From Psychrobacter namhaensis (GTDB lineage: Bacteria > Pseudomonadota > Gammaproteobacteria > Pseudomonadales > Moraxellaceae): a stretch of DNA of 64,000 nucleotides. The notes beneath the pieces were generated by a model, which searched no databases, was not told where the DNA came from, and saw only the letters and a list, made by a program, of their open reading frames with translations. Positions within the stretch are counted from its first letter, which is position 1. Each line of letters begins with the position of its first letter. A program made the position numbers and the translations under genes. This document shows positions 1-7,782 of the stretch, one piece after another. The stretch is from assembly GCF_016107545.1 (NCBI RefSeq), contig NZ_JABASS010000007.1, positions 62,001 through 126,000 on the forward strand, in the 5' to 3' direction.

Positions 1-81
1 CCAACGTCTGACTGCACGAGCGTCGCGCTGTGCTGGATCTTCATCTGGTGCGTTATTAGGCGGGGTATTTTTTGTCAGCAT
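1..81 (-). CDS. tamB: TamB N-terminus (partial, runs off the window start)
   Basis: Twenty-seven codons are visible from an ATG at 81 to the window edge, with no stop. The fragment begins MLTKNTPPNNAPDEDPAQ and ends in a basic stretch (RAVRRW), as expected just before an inner-membrane anchor. It lies 85 bases downstream of tamA on the same strand, which is where tamB normally sits. TamB is the inner-membrane-anchored, periplasm-spanning partner of TamA and helps move lipids or proteins to the outer membrane. The assignment rests mainly on position; the visible residues are too few to identify the family on their own. Confidence 0.7.
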   Translation of the reverse strand, partial: MLTKNTPPNNAPDEDPAQRDARAVRRW

Positions 82-166
82 GACACTCAACTACGTTAAA
101 GAATGATGACCAGCAATCGGCACGATAGATAATAAACAAAACAAACTACACGACTGAATTAAAGAA

Positions 167-3100
167 CTACAAAGGCGAACCTATAAAGAAATGTAGTCTA
201 ACGGGAATACTGTCTTCTGTCACACCAGCGGCCACATCGACTCGCACGACACCGACAGGCGATGCCCAGCGAATACCAACGCCAACGCCAACTTTTGTTT
301 CAGTTTCGAAATCTTTGTCGTAAGCATTGCCCACATCAGTGAAGAATGCCCCGCGAAAGCCCGGTCTAAATTCGTAGTTGTACTCGGCACTACCAACGGC
401 GAGGATCTGCCCACCAGTGAGATACCCTTTATCTAGTGGTGATAAGCTTTCATAGTCATAACCGCGGATACTTTGGTCCCCGCCTGCAAAGAAACGCAAC
501 TTGTAAGGCACGTCATAAAAATCATCGGCCCAAATGTAACCTGCATTCACACTGCCCAATACTTGATGTTTTTTGTCATCACCAAAGCTATAAATACCAC
601 TCACACCCGCGCGAACGATTGCCAAGTCGGTATCGCTAAGAGCCTTATCGGCACCGGCTTCAACAGCATAGTACTGACGTATGCCGCGAGTGGGGTTAGT
701 CGCACTATCTACATCGGTTTTATTTATACCGTAACCAAACAGCAGCGCTTGCTGCTTGGGCTTGGAGGAGGTAAAGCGTATAGGCAAATCATCTAACTCC
801 GTCTCATCGACACCCGTTTCCAGCTCATCCAAACGATAACGTACAGAGTAGCTGCGATTCCAACCACTTTCACGGCGTATATTACGTGCCAAGGCTGCTT
901 TTAAGGTACTGGTAGACAAATCAAAGTTGCCTTCGCCTTGATCGATCACTTCTTCTTCATAGGTCAGACGCCCTTCTAATGTATCATTAAGCGGATGCTT
1001 CCAAGGACGACTGGCGTAGACGGTGACGTTTTTAGTAATTCTTGAGACTTCGGTTTCTGCCCCTGCTTGATAACCTTGACGATTGAGCAGATTATAATCT
1101 ATCTTCGCAGTGGCTCGTACACCCGTATCTGTACCATAACCAAGACCAACTTGGGCATCACGTGGCTTACTGGACGATACAAAGACATACAGCGGTACTT
1201 TTTTACTTTCTGCTACTTCTTGCGGCGTTTTACGTCCTGCCAGCGTTGGTGGTACAAAGTTTTCATCAGCAAGGATACTTTCTTCGTCGGGGAATATTTT
1301 TTGAGCGATGTTACTGATTGAGTCGCTAATTTTGCCTAAAAGGTTATCCGCCTCTTGGTCTTTTTCATCCAATACCCGATCATTTGGCAAGTTGCTTAAG
1401 CGTTCTGCCTTTTGTCTAATGGCTTGCAGTTTATCAAGCGTTTCTTCATCAGCTTCAAACTCGATAGCGGCAATATCGGCGGCATTGACTGTTTCTGTGT
1501 TATTGGTATCCAGACTGCTTTCACCTTCTGCGTTAACCTCGTCATTATTGGTATTGCCACTCGCACCGTCTTGTCTGCTGCTCAGACGATCATCGATTGC
1601 TGCTAAGCTTTCGTCCTCGTTACTGCCAGTCGTGTCTGTCACGCCAGCGTTATTGATATCATCATCTAGCTCGTTGTTGCTCATGGCAGGGGCGTTATCA
1701 AAATCCAATGTACTGGCTTCACTGCGCTCATCTGGCGGTAATATCGACTCAACGTTGACCGTATTAAAGTAACGCGTCGCGGACAAATCATTGCTAAACT
1801 TGGTAACAGCGGGGCGATAAAAAGGATCGCCTGGCTCAAAGTCAAATAACTGCTGTAGTAGCGATAGTTCAACGGGCAGCTTATCAGGGTCTTGAGTCAG
1901 TGTGTTTGTTTCTTCGTCATAAGTAAAGAAGACAACCTCATCAAATTCATAGCGATCGCCGGTGTTATAGACCAAAGAGACATCCGCTGTGTTGTCTGGC
2001 AAGATAATATCAACGGATTTGTTGAGCCAATATTCATCGAAATAACCGTACGTGTTACTCAGTGACTCAAGCGCGGCTTTACTGTTTTTGTAGACACGGT
2101 GATTAAAAATATCGCCTTCTTGTGGCGGTAACGTTTCTTCCAACGTGATAAATTCTTCTTGCTCACTGCCTTCACCGCGAATGTCAACAATACGGCTATC
2201 CACACGGACAGGCTCGCCCAGCTCTTCAATAATGACGTCAATCGTGTCCCGATTAGGCTGGCGTAGACGTAACGTCACATCATAATAACCAACGGCTTTG
2301 GCAGCATCTAATGCGGTTTCACGTAACCGCGGCAAAGCAGCCGTAAAGTCAACGACCGATTGAACCGTCGTATCATCAAGGGCGGCTTTAATGTTCTTCA
2401 TGGGCTGAACGTCATTATCTGCCTTGATTATATTTGGCTGACCACTGGCCGTCCCTGCAGACGCTTCTTGCTGTAAATAAACCGTGGTTTCTACGTGCGG
2501 CAGCGCCATCGCACCACCATTAAACAAGCGGTTATAGAGGCGTTTGACGATATTACTACTATTACGAGCCAATGGTTTCGGCTTACTCGCTTGTTCGAGG
2601 CTTTGATTGACGGCCTGAGTTTCGGTTTGATAATCGGGCAAGTAGTCATCAGGATTGATAACGTCTGACGGCGTATCATCCTCAGTACGGGCATTCGCTA
2701 CCATCTCACCACTGTTGTCACCTGCGTCATCCACACGGCCACTACTGACAGCGTCGCTCACGTTAATCGGACGCGACATAATCTCAGCAGTTTCGGCGTC
2801 TGTCTCATTCCTACCTAAGGTATCAAGATTGCTAGGAGCGGGCAGATTGGTAGCGTCTAGCTCCACATCCAAGCCAATTGGCGGCGTCGCATCATTCAGC
2901 GTCGCGATCGGCGTATCAAAATCGCTAACGTTATGGACGTTACCGATGTTATTGATATCTTGAGCATTCTGTAGATCCATGGCAGCCAGCTCACGATCAA
3001 TCTGCTCGGGCGTCATCATCTGATAGCCCTGCTGCTGAACCGCTGCCGCTTGTTGTGACAAATCCTCATTGATACGACTAGAAAAATTCAGCTGACCACT

Positions 3101-3577
3101 ATTTATATCTTCGCTGGTATCAAACTCATCTTTGGCATTTGCTTGAGATAGCGCTATGGTCTGAGATGGCGTGTCTGATTTTTTAATCCCTAAGCTTTGT
3201 TCACTATAGTCATCCAATACTGATTGCTCAATAATGCCTTGCTCTACTGCTTTTTTTAGGTGGAGTGCGTCCAACGCCCTATCAAGCTGGGTATCATCAT
3301 CCATAAGCGAGATTGGTGGGTTAGCTACTATTTGATTAGGCGCTACCTGATTTGTCATAGATTGATCAGGAGTATTGCCACTGTTTGTGGTATCAGCCAA
3401 CGCCGCGGGGGCAATGCCAAAACCTACTAAGCTTGTGGCTAAAGCCGTAAAAAGCGCTGAGCGGGTAAAATGAGTGCGCGGGGCGGTCGTACGAGTGTGG
3501 CTTTCACTCTGTACACTAATAGTATTGCGCTGCTTAACCGATACGTTGCTCGCTAGAGTTGAAGGCTGGTTTTTCAT
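167..3577 (-). CDS. tamA: TamA, outer-membrane BamA/Omp85-family assembly factor, oversized
   Basis: The 1136-residue protein has a signal-like hydrophobic stretch at about residues 40-62 (ending APAALA) after a polar, basic N-terminus. POTRA-like segments cover about 400-610, and an Omp85-type 16-strand barrel covers about 790-1136, with the FFAGGDQSIRGYDYESL loop typical of the family and a strand-like C-terminus. A site matching TAGGA lies 7 bases before the ATG. E. coli TamA is about 577 residues; the excess here is roughly 330 Asp/Asn/Gln-rich residues before the POTRAs and an acidic, disordered-looking insert at about 612-776. It is followed by tamB. TamA is the outer-membrane half of the TAM complex. 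The Omp85 identity is firm; TamA rather than a paralogue is inferred from the tamB neighbour. Confidence 0.88.
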   Translation of the reverse strand: MKNQPSTLASNVSVKQRNTISVQSESHTRTTAPRTHFTRSALFTALATSLVGFGIAPAALADTTNSGNTPDQSMTNQVAPNQIVANPPISLMDDDTQLDRALDALHLKKAVEQGIIEQSVLDDYSEQSLGIKKSDTPSQTIALSQANAKDEFDTSEDINSGQLNFSSRINEDLSQQAAAVQQQGYQMMTPEQIDRELAAMDLQNAQDINNIGNVHNVSDFDTPIATLNDATPPIGLDVELDATNLPAPSNLDTLGRNETDAETAEIMSRPINVSDAVSSGRVDDAGDNSGEMVANARTEDDTPSDVINPDDYLPDYQTETQAVNQSLEQASKPKPLARNSSNIVKRLYNRLFNGGAMALPHVETTVYLQQEASAGTASGQPNIIKADNDVQPMKNIKAALDDTTVQSVVDFTAALPRLRETALDAAKAVGYYDVTLRLRQPNRDTIDVIIEELGEPVRVDSRIVDIRGEGSEQEEFITLEETLPPQEGDIFNHRVYKNSKAALESLSNTYGYFDEYWLNKSVDIILPDNTADVSLVYNTGDRYEFDEVVFFTYDEETNTLTQDPDKLPVELSLLQQLFDFEPGDPFYRPAVTKFSNDLSATRYFNTVNVESILPPDERSEASTLDFDNAPAMSNNELDDDINNAGVTDTTGSNEDESLAAIDDRLSSRQDGASGNTNNDEVNAEGESSLDTNNTETVNAADIAAIEFEADEETLDKLQAIRQKAERLSNLPNDRVLDEKDQEADNLLGKISDSISNIAQKIFPDEESILADENFVPPTLAGRKTPQEVAESKKVPLYVFVSSSKPRDAQVGLGYGTDTGVRATAKIDYNLLNRQGYQAGAETEVSRITKNVTVYASRPWKHPLNDTLEGRLTYEEEVIDQGEGNFDLSTSTLKAALARNIRRESGWNRSYSVRYRLDELETGVDETELDDLPIRFTSSKPKQQALLFGYGINKTDVDSATNPTRGIRQYYAVEAGADKALSDTDLAIVRAGVSGIYSFGDDKKHQVLGSVNAGYIWADDFYDVPYKLRFFAGGDQSIRGYDYESLSPLDKGYLTGGQILAVGSAEYNYEFRPGFRGAFFTDVGNAYDKDFETETKVGVGVGIRWASPVGVVRVDVAAGVTEDSIPVRLHFFIGSPL

Positions 3578-4032
3578 GTTGATGTCCTATCACCTCACGC
3601 GGCACAATACATGGGCGATAGCTATCGCCAAGTCTTACCGGTGAATAAACTTATAGCAGTTGACTGAAATTATGGGTTGTGACTTTATGGGGCGTAACGT
3701 TGCTTGGATAAGGGCATCTATAGCACAGATTTTCGCGCTCTATTTAGAGGTGCACAGACTGCCAGACTTGAGTGATAGCACCCTTCGCCACCGCACAGAC
3801 CTTATGACGCAACCACTTAAAATTTACAAATCATAACTTAGTTAATTATGAAATCATAGCATCGGCCGCATGTATTTTTACCTAAGCCTTGCTATTATAC
3901 GGCTTAACAGTGATAAAACCTACGTTATATTTCGATAAGTTTTTGATACTGTTGATAATTCACTTTACCTTAACAGCCGTACTAGGCGCTCTTCTTTACG
4001 CTACCAGCCGCCACTCATCTGTAGGAATTTTC
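3578..4032. other. Divergent intergenic region between tamA and the MFS gene
   Basis: This 455-base spacer separates the tamA start (minus) from the ATG at 4033 (plus), so it should hold promoters in both directions. An open frame runs through its right part in frame with the MFS gene (3889-4032), but its hydrophobic product looks like read-through of the leader and not a real extension. I see no RNA gene, strong repeat or convincing operator. Confidence 0.5.
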
Positions 4033-5364
4033 ATGGCCAACCAGTTTCAGTTATTTAAGCACCGCCGTTTTAGTGCCATGTTTTTTACCCAGTTTTTGGG
4101 TGCGTTTAATGACAACGTTTTTAAGCAAGCACTCATTTTGGTGTTGACTTACACTGCTGCCAGTCAGCTGGGTATGGAAGTCAGCATTTTAAACAACTTA
4201 GCTGCGATGTTGTTCATATTGCCCTATTTTTTGTTTTCGGCATTAGCAGGTCAAATTGCTGATAAGTTTGAAAAATCGAAGCTAACGCAGTTTATCAAGT
4301 TGCTTGAACTGGTCATTATGGCGATCGCCGCGGTTGGCTTCGTCTTTGAATGGTATGGACTACTATTTGTAGCACTGTTTTTAATGGGTACGCACTCGAC
4401 CTTTTTTGGTCCAATAAAATATGCTTACTTGCCGCAAGCCATGAAAGAAAACGAGCTGGTCGGAGCGAATGGTTTGTTTCAAATGGGCACCTCCCTCGCC
4501 ATCCTCCTCGGGATGATCATCGCGGGTGTTTTAACCCAGTTGTCGCAATCACTATATTGGATCAGTGCGACTGTGTTGCTAATCGCGGTTTTGGGCTATT
4601 TAGCGGCGCGTTATATTCCTATGATGCCAGCGGTGCAGCCTCACCTAAAAATCAACTGGAATATCATCACCACCAGTCTCACTACCATACGCTACTTGTA
4701 CTCTCTGCCTTTTTTATTCTTTGTCATCCTTGGCAATAGCTGGTTTTGGTTTTATGGTGCGACGTTTTTGACGCAAACGCCTGAATTTAGCAAGGTCATC
4801 TTACATGGTGATGAGTCAGTGGTTATTTTTCTACTGACTTTATTTTCTGTTGGCGTATCAATTGGCTCTTTGTTGTGTAAATCATTGACCAAAAACCAAG
4901 TCAGCTTACGTCTACTACCTTTTGGTATTGCAGGATTGAGCATCTTTGCGATTGATTTGTATTTTTCCCTATCAGGTCTCAATATTGACGTGAGTAACGC
5001 CACACTACTCGGTGTCGGTGAGCTGTTTGCGATGAATAGTAGCTGGCGTGTTTTTGCTGACTTGTTCTTTTTGGGATTTAGTGGCGGTTTGTACATTGTG
5101 CCTTTGTATGCCTCTATGCAGGCGTATGCGCCTAGGAGCCATCGCGCCCGTATCGTTGGTGCCAATAACATTTTCAATGCGATATTTATGGTCACCTCAG
5201 CGATTTTTGCCATTGTTGTACTAAATACGTTAGGGTTAACCCTACCACAGCTATTTTTAGTCACAGGCGTGCTCAATCTCGCCTTTGGCGCTTTTTTATA
5301 TACCAAGCTCCATAAACATGTTAAAAATGCCGTTATGCAAACGCATGACGACATCGTTCCATAG
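4033..5364 (+). CDS. LplT-like MFS transporter
   Basis: A 443-residue, 12-helix major facilitator protein. The N-terminus MANQFQLFKHRRFSAMFFTQ followed by FLGAFNDNVFKQAL is the hallmark of the lysophospholipid transporter (LplT) group, which flips lysophospholipids across the inner membrane for re-acylation. I place the start at 4033, not at the upstream in-frame ATG at 3889, because GGAA lies 5 bases before it and the family N-terminus begins exactly there. In many bacteria LplT is fused or adjacent to an acyltransferase (Aas); none is seen here, so the substrate is inferred. The next gene, coq7, is 158 bases downstream in the same direction but has its own ribosome-binding site. Confidence 0.8.
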   Translation: MANQFQLFKHRRFSAMFFTQFLGAFNDNVFKQALILVLTYTAASQLGMEVSILNNLAAMLFILPYFLFSALAGQIADKFEKSKLTQFIKLLELVIMAIAAVGFVFEWYGLLFVALFLMGTHSTFFGPIKYAYLPQAMKENELVGANGLFQMGTSLAILLGMIIAGVLTQLSQSLYWISATVLLIAVLGYLAARYIPMMPAVQPHLKINWNIITTSLTTIRYLYSLPFLFFVILGNSWFWFYGATFLTQTPEFSKVILHGDESVVIFLLTLFSVGVSIGSLLCKSLTKNQVSLRLLPFGIAGLSIFAIDLYFSLSGLNIDVSNATLLGVGELFAMNSSWRVFADLFFLGFSGGLYIVPLYASMQAYAPRSHRARIVGANNIFNAIFMVTSAIFAIVVLNTLGLTLPQLFLVTGVLNLAFGAFLYTKLHKHVKNAVMQTHDDIVP

Positions 5365-5522
5365 TTTAAATAGCTAAAAGTGCGCCATTGAGCCACGAAT
5401 ATTGGTGCTGATAATTTAGATTATTTGCTATAGTAATGTGTATGAGACAATGACAATAGTTGCTTTGCAGTAGTCTCTATCCTTATTTTATTAAGCGTAC
5501 TCAACCCCATCAGGAGTGAATT

Positions 5523-6167
5523 ATGGCCCTGCGTCCTTTATCCAAAATCGACCAATTGTTGCTTGGGGTCGATAAGGCATTACGAGCTGTCGTGCCACAT
5601 TCAAACCCCAGCACTCGCCCCCTTCCCGTGACTAGTGACGAGATTCCTGAGCTTACCATCACGCAGGCACGTCATGTCGCAGGTTTGATGCGGATCAATC
5701 ACACTGGCGAAGTATGTGCGCAAGGCCTCTATCATGGGCAGGCATTTGCTGCCAAGGACAATGGCGTTAAGCAAGCCATGCAACAGTCCGCCGAAGAAGA
5801 AGTCGATCATTTGGTGTGGTGTGAGACGCGTTTAGATGAGCTTGGCAGCCACGCCAGTGTCTTTACGCCTTTATGGTATGGCATGTCTTTTGGCCTGGGT
5901 GCGGTAGCGGGTGCTATCTCTAATGAGTTTAGTTTGGGGTTCGTCGCAGAGACAGAAGCACAGGTCAGCGAGCATTTGCAAGATCACATCAAACAGCTAC
6001 CTGAACACGATCAACGCTCAAAAGAAATACTGGCGCAAATGGACATTGAAGAGTTGCATCATCGTGAGCTGGCACTTGCAAGTGGCGGTGCCGCATTGTC
6101 ACCACCTGTCCGTCAGACCATGCGCTGGATGGCCAACCGCATGAAGGCCACCGCTTACCATTTATAA
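5523..6167 (+). CDS. coq7: Coq7, 2-polyprenyl-3-methyl-6-methoxy-1,4-benzoquinol hydroxylase
   Basis: The 214-residue protein carries the ferritin-like di-iron ligands of the Coq7 family: Glu in RINHTGEVCAQGLYHGQ, the EEEVDHLVWC block, Glu in AETEAQVSEH, and EELHH near the C-terminus. It performs the O2-dependent hydroxylation of demethoxyubiquinol in ubiquinone biosynthesis, at the inner membrane. AGGAG at 5512-5516 sits 6 bases before the ATG. Length and motifs match the bacterial family. The stop TAA at 6165-6167 overlaps the ATG of a possible micro-ORF by one base. Confidence 0.95.
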   Translation: MALRPLSKIDQLLLGVDKALRAVVPHSNPSTRPLPVTSDEIPELTITQARHVAGLMRINHTGEVCAQGLYHGQAFAAKDNGVKQAMQQSAEEEVDHLVWCETRLDELGSHASVFTPLWYGMSFGLGAVAGAISNEFSLGFVAETEAQVSEHLQDHIKQLPEHDQRSKEILAQMDIEELHHRELALASGGAALSPPVRQTMRWMANRMKATAYHL

Positions 6168-6265
6168 TGGCTGATTTTGCAGTAGTGAGTTTTGTCGTCG
6201 CCATTATGGTAGCTGTGTTACTCATACTGTTGAGACTCATAACTTTGCTTAAGGTTTCCTATTAA
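6167..6265 (+). CDS. Candidate 32-residue single-pass membrane micro-protein coupled to coq7
   Basis: An ATG at 6167 overlaps the coq7 stop in a TAATG arrangement and opens a 33-codon frame ending in TAA at 6265. The product is almost wholly hydrophobic from residue 4 to 28, with Asp3, one Arg at 23 and a Lys at 29, so it would form one membrane helix with its positive end at the C-terminus. The same stop/start overlap joins the two cytochrome bd genes in this window. There is no separate Shine-Dalgarno site, so translation would depend on re-initiation after coq7. I do not recognise a family. It may be chance; an 8-base inverted repeat (6164-6171 with 6200-6207) also spans this stretch and could instead be a weak 3' end signal. 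Confidence 0.35.
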   Translation: MADFAVVSFVVAIMVAVLLILLRLITLLKVSY

Positions 6266-6393
6266 CAATCCTACTACTGATGGCATTAAGCTTAATTTGC
6301 TAGGGTATTAAAAATTTGTACGATTTTGCACCATAGACATCACCGCATTACCCGTCAATTACTAAATAACGATTAAATAAGGTAACGATTTTT

Positions 6394-7521
6394 ATGAAAG
6401 CCACTACCCAATTGATACGCTCTAGCAGCTTGTCTACTAAGACGCCTAAGCTGGCAACTCTGACAGCACTTACGACAGCGTGTGCCATGCTACTATCAAC
6501 GCCTGTCAATGCTGCTGAAGTTGATACTACAGCGACAGCTGTCCCGAGTGCCATAGACTCAAGCAAGCGGGTGATTCGTCTGGCTAAACCTAACACTGCT
6601 GTTAGTACGGGACAAACAAACACGCCAGCAATGTCACAATCAAATTCACAAGCTAATGCCGCAAGCGCCAACCCTCAACAAAGCACTGCACCACAAAGTA
6701 GTGGTCAGCCGACCCGTGCCTCTATGAGTACAGCGCAGCCACAGGCAGTCGCACCCACTGCCGCGACCCCTGAATTGACAGGGACGACTCGTGTCTATGA
6801 ACCCGGTCCAATGACGGCGGCTGGCATTGATTTGCGCAGCGGACAGCTTACAAATATCCCAACGCCGCAAGTGCAACTGTCAGACGTGAGCTTTGTGCCA
6901 ACGGTACTGATCCCGCAGCAAAAAGGACTTGGCACCGATAAGCTGGATGTGAGCCTTCTTGATGACTTCATCAAAGATGTGTCCCCTAATGCCCGCCACT
7001 ATCCACCAAACTTCCCTAACCGCTCTCAGCGGCACTACACACGTGAAAAAATCAAAGTGTTGGCGGAGTGGATTGAACCTTATGCGCAGTCGCCAAACGC
7101 CTCTTATGACGTGTTACTTCGTGCCGCCAAGCTGAATGGCATGGGACGTAACCTAGATTTGGGTTCAGACTATACGGTACGTGGCGGAAAGTATGTTGAC
7201 CGCGCCATCAAAATTCAACCCGATAGTGCTGAAGCCAACTTTTTATATGGCATGATGTTGTCAGAAGGCGGCGGCTTTAAAGAAGGCCAAAAGTACTTAG
7301 ATCGTGCGGTATCTCTAGGCTACACAGAAGCCGAACAAAGCTTGGCTCAGTCAGATTTGTTAAGTGATCGTCGCGATAACGCACTAGAGCGCCTGCGTCG
7401 CCTTGAAGAAAAAAATCCGAACAATGACACTATTCGTCAGCAAATCAAACTCATCGAAGAGGGTAAATTCTATATTTGGGATATCCCCGCTCCTAACATC
7501 AACGTCAAACCCACTGTCTAA
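6394..7521 (+). CDS. Secreted TPR-repeat protein of unknown function
   Basis: A 375-residue protein with a long signal peptide (hydrophobic around residues 22-40, likely cut after PVNA). A low-complexity Ala/Gln/Ser/Thr-rich linker covers about 60-130, a short conserved-looking block follows, and the C-terminus has helical repeats of TPR type (GGKYVDRAIKIQPDSAEANF, GQKYLDRAVSLGYTEAEQSL). It should be periplasmic and bind partner proteins. There is no catalytic motif. It is monocistronic as far as can be seen: 226 bases from coq7 and closed by a hairpin at 7572-7625. I do not recognise a named family and infer nothing about its partner. Confidence 0.75.
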   Translation: MKATTQLIRSSSLSTKTPKLATLTALTTACAMLLSTPVNAAEVDTTATAVPSAIDSSKRVIRLAKPNTAVSTGQTNTPAMSQSNSQANAASANPQQSTAPQSSGQPTRASMSTAQPQAVAPTAATPELTGTTRVYEPGPMTAAGIDLRSGQLTNIPTPQVQLSDVSFVPTVLIPQQKGLGTDKLDVSLLDDFIKDVSPNARHYPPNFPNRSQRHYTREKIKVLAEWIEPYAQSPNASYDVLLRAAKLNGMGRNLDLGSDYTVRGGKYVDRAIKIQPDSAEANFLYGMMLSEGGGFKEGQKYLDRAVSLGYTEAEQSLAQSDLLSDRRDNALERLRRLEEKNPNNDTIRQQIKLIEEGKFYIWDIPAPNINVKPTV

Positions 7522-7571
7522 TGCTTACTTATTAATAATAGTGAGTGGTAGATAGCTCAAACGTAAAGGTG

Positions 7572-7625
7572 AGCGCCGTCGTTTTATGTTGATCACATTT
7601 CAATATAAAAAGGCGGCGCTTTTTT
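7572..7625 (+). terminator. Rho-independent-like terminator after the TPR gene
   Basis: AGCGCCG (7572-7578) pairs with CGGCGCT (7614-7620), and an inner TTTTAT (7582-7587) pairs with ATAAAA (7605-7610). A run of T follows at 7620-7625. The loop is long, but the stem is GC-rich and well placed 50 bases after the stop. Confidence 0.65.
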
Positions 7626-7782
7626 GCGTCTGCGACAAGACGGTTAAAAGCTGCTGGGTAACAACGCTTCGTCGACTCAGTTAAATAACATAGTCTACTA
7701 TTAAAAGTTACGCTACACTCATTCTTGTCCTTGCTCATTTAATGACTCATACCATCATGACTACCGTTTACTGGACTGACCT

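Noticed and set aside
1308-1772. Ser/Leu-rich plus-strand frame inside tamA
   Set aside because: Its composition is the reverse-strand reading of the Asp/Asn/Ser-rich TamA insert; no independent signal.
3889-4032. 48-codon N-terminal extension of the MFS transporter
   Set aside because: The ATG at 4033 has a good ribosome-binding site and the family N-terminus begins there.
4752-5396. 214-codon open frame on the minus strand opposite the MFS gene
   Set aside because: Lies inside a clear transporter gene, shows no family features and has no ribosome-binding site; a shadow frame.
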